DNA of 64,000 nucleotides from NCBI RefSeq assembly GCF_009193325.2, contig NZ_CP059856.1, positions 3,782,001 to 3,846,000 of the forward strand, read 5' to 3'. Shown piece after piece: positions 42,863-51,320 of this stretch. Source of the DNA: Bacteroides zhangwenhongii. GTDB lineage: Bacteria; Bacteroidota; Bacteroidia; Bacteroidales; Bacteroidaceae. Below the pieces are notes generated by a model. It made no database searches, was not told the DNA's origin, and was given only the letters and a program-made list of their open reading frames with translations. Both the position numbers and the translations under genes were made by a program. Position 1 is the stretch's first letter. Each line of letters starts with the position of its first letter.

Positions 42863-43258
42863 ATAATCAGCAACATACCCAATAAATAGAATGAAGAAAT
42901 CTGTCATAACATTGTTTTTAGCGGTTGTATCCGGAGATCCACCCATGTCGCCGTGCGCCAAGGTGTAAGCGCAAGATAGTGAAAGCCCTTTCACCCACGT
43001 TAGGGATTGCAGGGGAAAGCCCACAGCATAGCGAGGACTTGCAGCGGAAAGCCCGACCCGAAGGGGAACGCCCAAACAACCGCCCGCAAAAACTGCTTTT
43101 GAGCATACCTTGAAAAAAGGAAGACCGAATATTCCGAAGTTTCGTCCTTATGGTATATATTTGTAATTGAACGGAAAAAATAGCTGCATATCAAGGCTTG
43201 AAGCGAAGATTACAGCGAAAAAGCAAATCACTACCTATTTTTGAAAAGAATTGCATTT
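42863..43258. other. gene debris and GC-rich patch between membrane protein and LRR gene
   Basis: 396 bases. 42891-42968 is a broken lipoprotein start (separate entry). 42975-43110 is GC-rich with the short direct repeat GCAG(G/C)GGAAAGCCC (two copies about 40 bases apart) and no convincing gene. TATATTTG at 43156-43163 is a perfect -7 element (weak -33) for the LRR gene at 43259. Confidence 0.5.
42891..42968 (+). pseudogene. fragment of a lipoprotein gene
   Basis: The frame MKKSVITLFLAVVSGDPPMSPCAKV ends after 25 residues. Its signal-like start followed by G-(D/E)-P-P-M-(S/P)-P recalls the beginning of the lipoprotein at 43949 (LFAASCGEPPMPPS), so it is probably a truncated relative. Confidence 0.5.
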
Positions 43259-43930
43259 ATGGAAAAATACAAAGTAGATTATAGTGAGTTTTCTTATTTT
43301 AAAGGCATAACGATAGATTTTGATTCTTTAGAAGAAGGTCTTGATTATGCCCAAAGACATAATATCAAAGATGTTTTAGTCCGCTCTGAAAAGAATGATA
43401 TAAAAAGAGTTGTAAACTTTGATTTTCTAAATGGGCGGGATTTTATACAAACATTTCATTGGATCGTTTCTCTTTCTAAAAGGTCGAACATTACTGGATT
43501 ATATCATCTTTCAAAACTGAAAGATTTCCGTTGGGGAGTAGATAATAATTTTGACTTGGATTTATCTCTTTTTCCAGTATTAGAGAAAGTCAATATCAGT
43601 TATGATGCAAAAATCAGTGGTTGGGAAATGCTGCATCAATTAAATTGGCTTCAGCTAAGCAAAGTTAGGACAGACAACCTTTCATTTTTAGAAAAGACCA
43701 TTAGTTTACAGTATTTGCGTATTATCGGAGGTTCATTTACTTCGATCGAAGGTTTGGAAAAGTGTGTCAATCTAAAAACTCTTTTTCTACAAAGGTGTAC
43801 GGCTCTCACAAACCTAAAACCAACAATCGCAAGTTTGTATAATTTAGAGAGATTGAATTTAGAAGCATGCCGAAAAGTCAGTGTAGAAGAACTCAAAGGC
43901 ATTGCTGTCAGATATATATCAGTAATTTGA
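43259..43930 (+). CDS. leucine-rich-repeat protein outside the cassette array
   Basis: A 223-residue protein with LRR units in the C-terminal two thirds ('LYHLSKLKDFRWGV', 'TISLQYLRIIGGSFTSIEGLEKCVNLKTLFLQRCTALTNLKPTIASLYNLERLNLEACRKVS'). No signal peptide. AT-rich like the cassettes and similar in type to cassettes 4 and 19, but not framed by sites, so it may be a stranded former cassette. Start ATG 43259 behind GAATTGCATTT. Confidence 0.75.
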   Translation: MEKYKVDYSEFSYFKGITIDFDSLEEGLDYAQRHNIKDVLVRSEKNDIKRVVNFDFLNGRDFIQTFHWIVSLSKRSNITGLYHLSKLKDFRWGVDNNFDLDLSLFPVLEKVNISYDAKISGWEMLHQLNWLQLSKVRTDNLSFLEKTISLQYLRIIGGSFTSIEGLEKCVNLKTLFLQRCTALTNLKPTIASLYNLERLNLEACRKVSVEELKGIAVRYISVI

Positions 43931-43948
43931 AAAACATTGGGAGCAAAA

Positions 43949-44539
43949 ATGAAAATACCCATCACAATCCTGCTTTTAGCAAGCCTGTTTGCCGCAAGTT
44001 GCGGAGAGCCGCCCATGCCACCGAGCGACGAGGAAATGATACGCCATTTCACCACGCACGAGGTGGCGTTCCGTAAGGTGTACGAAATCATGGCAGAGAG
44101 TTCAGAAGGTAGTTTTCACTACCCGCCGCTTTCTCCGGAAGAGGTTATTATACTTGATTCAATGGAGCAAAGCGATACATCCCATGAAACGAATGATGAA
44201 CAAGACATCCCGGTATATGGACTGTTGAAGCCGGAGCGAATCCTACTCGACTCCCTGTTATCAGAAATTGGATGCGGTTTTATCCTTGTTGATCGCAGGG
44301 AATGGGGAACGGCAGATTCGGTATATGTGAGCCTCGTTATGCCGTACTACTCCCACGGCATCGTGGATGCCGGAACGTCCAAGAGTTTCGTTTACGATCC
44401 CGGATTGAGAAGCCGTCGGAATATCCGTATCACCGAACATGGCGACCTGAACGAGATCTACCGCAGGACGTACAACGACACCACGCTTTACAAGCCCATC
44501 AAGGGAAACTGGTACATCGAGTTAGACCATTCGATATAA
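43949..44539 (+). CDS. lipoprotein of unknown function
   Basis: A 196-residue lipoprotein: 'MKIPITILLLASLFAASC' is a signal peptide with lipobox FAASC, followed by an acidic Pro-rich linker. The mature part has no recognised domain ('GLLKPERILLDSLLSEIGCGFILVDRREWGTADSVYVSLVMPYYSHGIVDAG'). Exported lipoproteins can act as immunity proteins against periplasmic toxins; that is only a guess here. The start is set at the second Met of the frame, directly at the signal peptide. Confidence 0.75.
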   Translation: MKIPITILLLASLFAASCGEPPMPPSDEEMIRHFTTHEVAFRKVYEIMAESSEGSFHYPPLSPEEVIILDSMEQSDTSHETNDEQDIPVYGLLKPERILLDSLLSEIGCGFILVDRREWGTADSVYVSLVMPYYSHGIVDAGTSKSFVYDPGLRSRRNIRITEHGDLNEIYRRTYNDTTLYKPIKGNWYIELDHSI

Positions 44540-44567
44540 CGGCCCGGAGTCCGTATCAAAGTATGTA

Positions 44568-44954
44568 TCATTTTTTGTCAAGAAGATACATCATAAAGCA
44601 GATAATGGCCATCGCAAGGAAAAATAACAGAACCGCAAGGAGTTCGTTAAACCTGCACTTGGCATAGTGAGACATCACTGCTTTGCCTCGCCATTTGTAA
44701 ATCCTGCTGACGAGCGACATAACGGCAAATGTGACAATGCTAAAAACGACACATGGCAACAATGCCGACACACCTGGAAAAAGCCGGATAGTAACAGTCA
44801 TCATAGGGAATATCAAAAGAGCGAAGATATAAATCGAGAGCATCATTTCGCCATCGACCCTGCCTGTTCGTCTTGCCTGCTTCCATTTCTCCCCCATCCA
44901 CCAGAGGTAGTCCCAGAGATAAAACCGTTGCTTATTCTCCTGCCGTTTCATCAT
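44568..44954 (-). CDS. small membrane protein, FDYLFWLGE family
   Basis: A 128-residue protein with three to four membrane helices. The N-terminal motif 'FYLWDYLWWMGEKW', 'DGEMMLSIYIF' and 'AVMSHYAKCRFNELLA' are shared with the genes at 42026 and 44951. It starts in an ATGA overlap with the upstream gene, so the minus-strand trio (45632-44568) is an operon. Function unknown. Confidence 0.75.
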   Translation of the reverse strand: MMKRQENKQRFYLWDYLWWMGEKWKQARRTGRVDGEMMLSIYIFALLIFPMMTVTIRLFPGVSALLPCVVFSIVTFAVMSLVSRIYKWRGKAVMSHYAKCRFNELLAVLLFFLAMAIICFMMYLLDKK

Positions 44955-45346
44955 GCCCAATGTATAAATCCGAGGTGGAACATCAGCGCTACATTTGCCA
45001 CGATCAGGGCGATAGCGATAAGAACTATTTTGGCGAGCTTCCTGCCGGGATGTTTCATCTTCCCGTAATGTTCACGGAGTGCTTCACGCCGTCCGGCTGT
45101 ATAGCGTAGCTTGCAGAATAAATCGGGAAGAAAGCAGAGAGGAATCACTATGGCCAAACCAATCATCCAGCCGAAAAGGCGCAATATCGGCGGAAACCCA
45201 AGCGGTATGAGTAGGACGAAGAGCCAGCACCAAAACAGTAGCATACGTCCGTTGAGATTGGTACGCTCCCTTTCGTGCCATATCTCGGCTACATACCACA
45301 TATAGTCGATGAAGCAGATCCGGTATTTGCGATTGTCCTTTTCCAT
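44951..45346 (-). CDS. small membrane protein, FDYLFWLGE family
   Basis: A 131-residue protein with about four membrane helices and the same signature points: 'CFIDYMWYVAEIWHE', 'NGRMLLFW', and 'ALREHYGKMKHPGRKLA'. Start ATG 45346 behind GGAGATAACGG. Middle gene of the trio. Confidence 0.75.
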   Translation of the reverse strand: MEKDNRKYRICFIDYMWYVAEIWHERERTNLNGRMLLFWCWLFVLLIPLGFPPILRLFGWMIGLAIVIPLCFLPDLFCKLRYTAGRREALREHYGKMKHPGRKLAKIVLIAIALIVANVALMFHLGFIHWA

Positions 45347-45350
45347 ACCG

Positions 45351-45632
45351 TTATCTCCATACAAAGAAACCAACCAATATAAGTATAATCAGAACGCTGA
45401 CCAACACAATCTGAACCCTGCGGCGTGTTTCAGGCTTGCAATCGTCAAATAACCACAGTTTGCTGTTAAACTGCCAATGACACGCCCATTTCCAACGGAA
45501 CAGCAACCCTGCAAGCCATAGGGCAAGCAACCCGACACCAAACAGCAACCCGTATTGCGGGTGAGCCTGCAACCACTCGAAAAACGTTTCCGCCTTGCTG
45601 TTCATTGCTTCGTATATATCGGTAACTGTCAT
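45351..45632 (-). CDS. small membrane protein with two helices
   Basis: A 93-residue protein (start ATG 45632) with membrane segments at about 22-42 and 72-92 and a charged middle ('WQFNSKLWLFDDCKPETRRRVQ'). First gene of the minus-strand trio. Not similar to the other two at sequence level. Function unknown. Confidence 0.7.
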   Translation of the reverse strand: MTVTDIYEAMNSKAETFFEWLQAHPQYGLLFGVGLLALWLAGLLFRWKWACHWQFNSKLWLFDDCKPETRRRVQIVLVSVLIILILVGFFVWR

Positions 45633-45742
45633 ACTTATAATTAAAAGGATTCCGAACACAAAAATAATGTTTTCCGTTCACATAATCACTACTTTATGCT
45701 CCAAAACACCAGCTGTGCGGTTATAAAACCAGGAAACAGCCC

Positions 45743-45757
45743 CCGTTAAGGTAACGG
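45743..45757 (-). terminator. hairpin downstream of mobC
   Basis: CCGTTA (45743-45748) and TAACGG (45752-45757) with flanking C and G runs give a stable stem about 30 bases after the mobC stop on the minus strand. The T-run is weak, so termination is likely but partial. Confidence 0.45.
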
Positions 45758-45785
45758 AGGGTGTTTGCGGGGTGTTTGTGTTCAT

Positions 45786-47795
45786 TTAGTTCTGTTCCGG
45801 CAGGAGCTTGCAAAGCACCGGGTCGTTCTTGATACGTTCCAGCTCCTCGGCGACGATGCGGCCGGCCTCTGCCTTGATACGTTCGTAGTTTTCCTGCACG
45901 ACCTGTTTCATGTGATCCGTCCCATTCTCATCCGTGAAGTCGGTAATTTGTGGTATCTTCTTGTACCGGGCCGTTTCCGCTTTCACTTTTTCGTTGTCCA
46001 CGACAATCTCGCAGTGGAAAATCTTCTGCTCGATACGTTCGTCGAAATTGTCCGCCACGGCCCCGACGAACATTCCCTGCGTGAGCGTCGAGATCTTCGA
46101 GGCCGGGATCAGGCTGTCCAGCTGCGTGGATATGGATGTCGATTTGTCGCTGCGGCTCAACGTCATGCTCTGCCGCTTCTGCAATACCTTACCGAACCGT
46201 TCCGAGAGTGTTTTGGCCGTTTCACCTACGACCTGCCCGGAGAAGATGTTGCCCACCGTGTTCATCACGACGGCGGCCTCCTTGTCCCCGTAGTCCCTCT
46301 TCAACTGTGAAAAATCCTGGAAGCACAGCAGCACGGCGACCTTGTTGCTTCTGGCCGTGGCGATCAGGTTGTCGAGTCCCTTGAAGTAGATTGTCGGCAG
46401 CTCGTCGATGATGATGCCCGATTTGAGCTGGCCTTTCTTATTTATGAGCTTGACAATCCGGGAATTATACAATCCCAAAGCCGCTCCGTAAATGTTTTGC
46501 CTGTCGGGATTGTTCCCCACGCAGAGTATCTTGGGATCGTCCGGGTTATTGATGTCGAGCGTGAAGTCATCGCCCGACATGACCCAATATAGCTGGGGCG
46601 AAATCATGCGGGAAAGCGGAATTTTGGCCGATGCTATCTGGCCCTGGAGCTGGTCTTGAGCGCCTCCGAGCCAGGCATCCATAAAGGGGCTGAGGTAGTT
46701 TTCGAGTTCCGGGTAGGATGTCAGAATCGGGAAAATATCCTCGTACCGCTTGTTCAGGAACTCGATGGCGTGCGGGAAGGTACAATACCGCCCGTTGTCG
46801 TAGATGCGCAGGAACCAGATCACGGCCGCGAAAAGGATAATGGGGCTTTCCACAAAAAAATCGCCCTGCTTCTGCACCCAACTTCGGTTCAGGTTGAGCA
46901 TGATGGTATAGGCGCTCTCGTAGGCGTCCGAAATATCGGTCATGAAGTCCGGGTGAATGGGGTTACAGCGGTGCGAGCGGCGCGGGTCGTCGAAATTTAT
47001 GACGTAGAAAGTCGGGATTTTCTTGTAACCTTTCTGGTGATTCAGCAGGTGGTTGTAGGCGATTTCCGAAAGATCGGGAAACTTGTAGTCATAGATGTAT
47101 TGGGTATAGCCCTTTTCGATTTGCTGTTTAATAAACTGGTTTACAACACAATAACTCTTCCCGCTGCCCGGGCTTCCCATGCAGATGCAAGCCCTTTGCG
47201 GGTTTACGACGTTGGCGAACCCGTTGTTCCACTGTTTGTTATAGTAAAATTTCGTCGGCAGATTTATGGAGTACTCGTTCTCGATCAGGCGTGTTTCCTG
47301 CTGGAATGATTCGTTCTCGTTGTTGAAAGGGTCATCCATGAGATTGTTCTTCAGCAGGCGGGACATCCACACGCCGCCCATCAAGAGGCAGATATACCCG
47401 GCCGATAGGGTCAGTATGTAGAAAGCCGCGTTCGCCGTTGCCGTCAGCGGCAAGTCCAGCAGCCACCAGTTGAAGAAGAACAGCACGCCTCCCGTGGCCA
47501 GCGATGCCGTGATTTTCCGCCAGGTAATTTTCTCCTCTTTTACTCCTTTTGTCCCGAGGCATGAAAGGGCGAGGAACACGACGGCGAAAAGTTTCGTCCA
47601 TAGTATATTCCGGAACAGCCCCGCGGTGCGGTCGAAGTTCAGCAGAATCCTATCGACCACGCCGATATTGATTCCCCATTCCCGTATCTGCCCGTAGCAG
47701 AACCAGTAGATGTTGATAACCACGAACAAGATACTCAATGCCCGCATGAAATCCATTGTTTTTGCAAGACCCCGAAGGTCGTCTTCCTGTTGCAT
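45786..47795 (-). CDS. mobC: MobC: VirD4/TraG-type coupling protein (YWFCY domain)
   Basis: A 669-residue type IV coupling protein that brings the relaxase-DNA complex to the mating channel. The N-terminal YWFCY motif (residues 30-34, in 'INIYWFCYGQIREWG') and about four membrane helices (to about 145) are typical of the Bacteroidetes form. Walker A is GSPGSGKS (207-214); a Walker B-like 'GIIIDELPTIYFKG' lies near 445. Downstream of mobB in a minus-strand mobA-mobB-mobC operon, as in CTnDOT. Confidence 0.93.
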   Translation of the reverse strand: MQQEDDLRGLAKTMDFMRALSILFVVINIYWFCYGQIREWGINIGVVDRILLNFDRTAGLFRNILWTKLFAVVFLALSCLGTKGVKEEKITWRKITASLATGGVLFFFNWWLLDLPLTATANAAFYILTLSAGYICLLMGGVWMSRLLKNNLMDDPFNNENESFQQETRLIENEYSINLPTKFYYNKQWNNGFANVVNPQRACICMGSPGSGKSYCVVNQFIKQQIEKGYTQYIYDYKFPDLSEIAYNHLLNHQKGYKKIPTFYVINFDDPRRSHRCNPIHPDFMTDISDAYESAYTIMLNLNRSWVQKQGDFFVESPIILFAAVIWFLRIYDNGRYCTFPHAIEFLNKRYEDIFPILTSYPELENYLSPFMDAWLGGAQDQLQGQIASAKIPLSRMISPQLYWVMSGDDFTLDINNPDDPKILCVGNNPDRQNIYGAALGLYNSRIVKLINKKGQLKSGIIIDELPTIYFKGLDNLIATARSNKVAVLLCFQDFSQLKRDYGDKEAAVVMNTVGNIFSGQVVGETAKTLSERFGKVLQKRQSMTLSRSDKSTSISTQLDSLIPASKISTLTQGMFVGAVADNFDERIEQKIFHCEIVVDNEKVKAETARYKKIPQITDFTDENGTDHMKQVVQENYERIKAEAGRIVAEELERIKNDPVLCKLLPEQN

Positions 47796-47832
47796 AACCG
47801 TAAGATTTAATAAATGAATGATAATTGAGATG

Positions 47833-48978
47833 TTATACTTTCCTCCGTCGTGAGGTATTCCGCTTCCGTTGCCCGTCCCGTCCGGCAGGCGCTTGTTTCG
47901 GGGACAAGCCCCTCGTGTTTTCCCCGGGATTCCGTTTTCCGCCGAAGCGCAGCTCGAAGGCGTTGGCCGAGTATGCCTTTCCCAGCCGTGATCCGTTCAC
48001 GACCGTCCGTGTTTCGTGGTCAATGAAGGTCACACCCACGATGCGGCCGTTTTCGTTGCGTCGTATGTAGAGATCCACCCGGGCTCCCCGCAGGCGTTCG
48101 CGCAGTTCTTCCTCCGTGGGTTCTCCCCGAAGCGCTTTATCGACCCGGCCACGGATTTGCCTCCTCGTGTCGTCCTTCCCGAACCGTTCGGCGCTGCGCT
48201 CCATGTGCCGTTCCAGCCCGTCATACCCGACCTCTTTACCGAACAGTGAGGATTTGAGCGGCGCGGCCACTGCCTTGTCCCCGTTCTCGTCCAGCAGCGT
48301 GTAGAGCAATCCCCGGTAGGGGGTTCCGTTCCGCTCTCCCCGGACTTCCTCTATACCTATATTATATAGGGACAGCAATGCCCGGAACTCGCCGAGGGTC
48401 TGGAAGCGGTATGTCGCCACGGCCGGTTTTATTACCGCTGCCACCTGGCGTTTCAGGTCGCCCCGCGTGTAATCGGCGGGGACGATCCCTTGCCCTTTCT
48501 CCCGCTTTCTCCCTTTGGCGGGATGCAGTCCGTACTCCCGTTCCAGTTCCTCGGTAACGGCCACGCTGCGTTCGTTGCGCCTGCTGTCGTTTATCTTGCG
48601 CCCGTCCTGGGCCACCTGCACCGACACGATATGGATATGCTCCCGTCCGATGTCGGTATGCTTGAATACGATATAAGGTTGTCCTCCCCAGCCCATGCGC
48701 TCCATGTAGGCCCCGGCTATCTCCGCGAGTTGCCCGTCGTCGAGGCGGTCTTCGGGAGCCGGGTTGAGCGACACGTGCACGACGGGTTTTTCCGTCCGGT
48801 AGTGCGAGGGCATCCAGCGCAGGAGGTCTTCTGCCGTCGCGGCCACGTTGAAGCGCCCATCCACCGGCTCCCTCACGATGTGGGTCAGCAGTACCTTCCC
48901 GTCGCCCCGATCGACTTTCTCCTGGTTGTACGCCAGCGCGCCGTACACGTCTTTTCCGGTGGTGATATTGGCTACCAT
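47833..48978 (-). CDS. mobB: MobB relaxase
   Basis: A 381-residue relaxase that nicks oriT and leads the strand. The metal-binding signature is 'HTDIGREHIHIVS' (H107, H114, H116); a candidate nucleophilic Tyr is Y12 or Y17 in the first helix ('DVYGALAYNQEKV'). The C-terminal third is basic (ends RKRNTSRRRKV), fit for DNA binding. It overlaps mobA by 7 bases. Confidence 0.92.
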   Translation of the reverse strand: MVANITTGKDVYGALAYNQEKVDRGDGKVLLTHIVREPVDGRFNVAATAEDLLRWMPSHYRTEKPVVHVSLNPAPEDRLDDGQLAEIAGAYMERMGWGGQPYIVFKHTDIGREHIHIVSVQVAQDGRKINDSRRNERSVAVTEELEREYGLHPAKGRKREKGQGIVPADYTRGDLKRQVAAVIKPAVATYRFQTLGEFRALLSLYNIGIEEVRGERNGTPYRGLLYTLLDENGDKAVAAPLKSSLFGKEVGYDGLERHMERSAERFGKDDTRRQIRGRVDKALRGEPTEEELRERLRGARVDLYIRRNENGRIVGVTFIDHETRTVVNGSRLGKAYSANAFELRFGGKRNPGENTRGLSPKQAPAGRDGQRKRNTSRRRKV

Positions 48979-49394
48979 CGTTGTTTGAACTCTTCGGAGA
49001 GCGACACGACCTGCTGCCCGACGGCCGCCAGTTCACGTGTCGCTCTCTCCAGTTTATAGAGCAGCGCGAGTGTTTTCTTCTCGGAAAAATGCGCGTGCAG
49101 CTCCTTCACCACCTGGTTATAATTCGTTCCTATGGCACGGAATTGGGCGTGGAAAGCGGTCAGCTTCGCCACGTATTCGAGCGTTCCCCGGTCGGTCTTT
49201 ACCACCCGGAACGCCTCGTTGAACACTCTCGCTTTGATAAAAGCGGCTTTGGACAATAGCCCGGACTGCTCGTAAAGGTCGAGGAAACGGGCATGTTCCA
49301 CGGCTGAAAAGTTTACCGAAAAGCGGTAAACGGCCGGGTCGTTTTTCGCGGGTCGTCCCCCTTTGCCCCCTCGGGGCTTTCTGTTCTTTTCCAT
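48972..49394 (-). CDS. mobA: MobA relaxosome accessory protein
   Basis: A 140-residue protein with a basic N-terminus ('RKPRGGKGGRPAKND') and a MobC-type ribbon-helix-helix/helical body ('RFSVNFSAVEHARFLDLYEQSGLLSKAAFIKARVF', later 'AIGTNYNQVVKELHAHFS'). Such proteins bind oriT and help the relaxase. First gene of the mob operon, directly beside the oriT region. Confidence 0.88.
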   Translation of the reverse strand: MEKNRKPRGGKGGRPAKNDPAVYRFSVNFSAVEHARFLDLYEQSGLLSKAAFIKARVFNEAFRVVKTDRGTLEYVAKLTAFHAQFRAIGTNYNQVVKELHAHFSEKKTLALLYKLERATRELAAVGQQVVSLSEEFKQRW

Positions 49395-49513
49395 CGCATC
49401 GAAATTTTAAGGAGAGGCCAGGGCCCCACCGGTTCCTGAAAATTCCGATCCCTTCGCGGCTTGCCGCCTTTCTGAAAAGCACCGACTCCGGAGGTGCTTT
49501 CTCCCCCTTGCGG

Positions 49514-49567
49514 GCAAGCTGTTTTCTGCTGCAAAACGAGAATCGTGCAGCAGAAAACACAGCTTGC
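49514..49567. other. large stem-loop in the oriT region
   Basis: GTTTTCTGCTGCA (49521-49533) pairs with TGCAGCAGAAAAC (49546-49558), 13 bp; the stem goes on with GCAAGCT (49514-49520) and AGCTTGC (49561-49567) after a 2-base bulge. Loop 12 bases. A likely relaxase-binding or replication-initiation structure. Confidence 0.7.
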
Positions 49568-49837
49568 TATTTGCCCTTTGCAAATACCTTCTGCCCGCTC
49601 GCGGACAGAACATTGAAAGAGCCGCCGTAAAACGGGGCAAGGACGGCTTCATTAGCGTCGGGATCGTTCACGAGGCAAAGATACCGACCTATTCAATCGC
49701 TTGTGCCATAAGCGATTATGCCACTTGCATCCACTTTGACGCCACACGCGGCCATAGCGGAAAAAGAGCATACAACCCGTGTTTTTAAGGGTTTACTTTG
49801 CACGTGAGAACGGATACGGGCAATGACACATCCTCCT

Positions 49838-49855
49838 GTCCGCACACGTGCGGAC
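49838..49855. other. palindrome in the oriT region
   Basis: GTCCGCAC and GTGCGGAC with a 2-base centre; the outer bases CATCC (49829-49833) and GGATG (49856-49860) prolong the symmetry. A candidate protein-binding site for MobA or the tra regulator. Confidence 0.55.
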
Positions 49856-50097
49856 GGATGCAGAAAACACCGTGTGCAGAGGAAAAAGCGGGTCTTTGTC
49901 CGGATAAGCAAATGCGGTTGCGCATGAGTATAAAATCGGACACGCGCCCATGCACCGGCATACCGGCGTAACAGCCTGCCAGCGCACCAGCATATATGCG
50001 TGCCGGCATACCTGCATAAAATCTCATGCCGTCACTTGCCCGGATACGTGAAGAGATGAACGATTACCCGATTGTATAACTAAAAACGCATGGAACA

Positions 50098-50850
50098 ATG
50101 AAAGAGAAAACGAAATTCGTGGCCTTCTCCACCCAAAAAGGCGGAGCGGGCAAAACCACCCTCACGGTGCTGGCAGCCTCTTACCTGCACTATGTAAAGG
50201 GTTTCAATGTCGCGGTCATCGACTGCGATTATCCCCAACACTCCATCGTGGAGATGCGGGAACGTGACCTGAAGCTTGCCCTCGAAGACGAACATTACAA
50301 GAGGTTAGCTTACGAACAATTCACCCGGCTTCAAAAGAAAGCCTATCCTGTCGTGGAAAGCAACACGAAAGAGGCGTTGGCCGATGCCGACTACCTCCTG
50401 CCGCAAGGTGATTTCGATTATGTGTTCTTCGACCTTCCCGGTACGATCAATAACGAGGATCTGATTCATTCCCTGGCCGGAATGGATTATCTCGTCGCCC
50501 CGATCAGTGCCGACCGGGTTGTCATGGAAAGCACCCTGAATTACGCGGTTGTGGTAAAGGAGCATATCATGGGCCGCGAGAAGTCCCGGATGAAAGGGCT
50601 GTATATGCTATGGAACATGGTGGACGGACGTGAAAAGACAGAATTATATCAGGTTTACGAGGCGGTAATGAAAGAGCTGGATCTTCCTGTCCTGAAGACC
50701 TTCTTGCCTGACACCAAGCGTTTTCGTCGTGAGCAGAACGCCAGCCGTCGCTCTGTCTTCCGCTCCACGCTCTTCCCGGCAGACCGTTCTTTGATCCGGG
50801 GCAGCAACCTGGATAAACTCGTGGATGAATTGATCGAACTGTTAAAGTAG
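50098..50850 (+). CDS. traA: TraA: ParA-family ATPase
   Basis: A 250-residue ParA/MinD-type ATPase. The deviant Walker A motif is KGGAGKTT (residues 14-21), with D in 'VIDCDYPQHS' and 'FFDLPGTINNEDL'. First gene of the tra operon. In this ICE class its role is not settled; a part in element segregation or in positioning the transfer machinery is assumed. Confidence 0.9.
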   Translation: MKEKTKFVAFSTQKGGAGKTTLTVLAASYLHYVKGFNVAVIDCDYPQHSIVEMRERDLKLALEDEHYKRLAYEQFTRLQKKAYPVVESNTKEALADADYLLPQGDFDYVFFDLPGTINNEDLIHSLAGMDYLVAPISADRVVMESTLNYAVVVKEHIMGREKSRMKGLYMLWNMVDGREKTELYQVYEAVMKELDLPVLKTFLPDTKRFRREQNASRRSVFRSTLFPADRSLIRGSNLDKLVDELIELLK

Positions 50851-50856
50851 GATCTC

Positions 50857-51279
50857 ATGAGCGGAAAAGAACATGACGACGGTTTGGACGCTTCCTTCAT
50901 CATCAGCCAGGCCAAAAGTCGAAACCGGCCATTGCATCCTTACACGCCGGAAAAAGAGGAGGAGGCATCGGCTCTATCGGAACCGTCCGGCGAGGCCGCC
51001 TCCTCGTCGGCTACGAAAGAGGAGGGACGCCGCCGAAGAGGGAAAGGCCAGGATTACGAGCGTCTTTTTATCCGGAACGCCCCCTCCAATACCCGAAGCG
51101 GCAAAACGGTGTATATCCGCAAGGAGTTTCACGAGCGTATAACCCGGATAGTGCAGGTTATCGGTAAGAACGAACTCTCGCTGTATAGCTACCTGGACAA
51201 TGTGCTGGAGCAGCATTTCGCGACCTATCAGGAGGAAATTTCGGAACTCTACAAGAAACGGAACTCCGATATTTTTTAG
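50857..51279 (+). CDS. traB: TraB: DUF3408 protein
   Basis: A 140-residue DUF3408 protein: charged, low-complexity N-terminal half (Glu/Lys/Ser-rich), then 'TVYIRKEFHERITRIVQVIGKNELSLYSYLDNVLEQHFATYQEEISELY', which is the family core and resembles a ribbon-helix-helix DNA-binding domain. Follows traA by 6 bases. Confidence 0.85.
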   Translation: MSGKEHDDGLDASFIISQAKSRNRPLHPYTPEKEEEASALSEPSGEAASSSATKEEGRRRRGKGQDYERLFIRNAPSNTRSGKTVYIRKEFHERITRIVQVIGKNELSLYSYLDNVLEQHFATYQEEISELYKKRNSDIF

Positions 51280-51320
51280 TTATGAACCCAATATTTACAA
51301 CCCATTAAAAACAATCCATC

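Larger units (their letters stand above)
49395..50097. other. oriT / mob-tra divergent control region
   Basis: 703 bases without a gene between the divergent mobA (minus) and traA (plus). It holds a large hairpin at 49514-49567, a second at 49838-49855, and two copies of CCGGCATACC in the segment 49950-50015. In CTnDOT the oriT lies just upstream of mobA, so this is the likely transfer origin. The nick site cannot be fixed from sequence alone. Confidence 0.6.
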
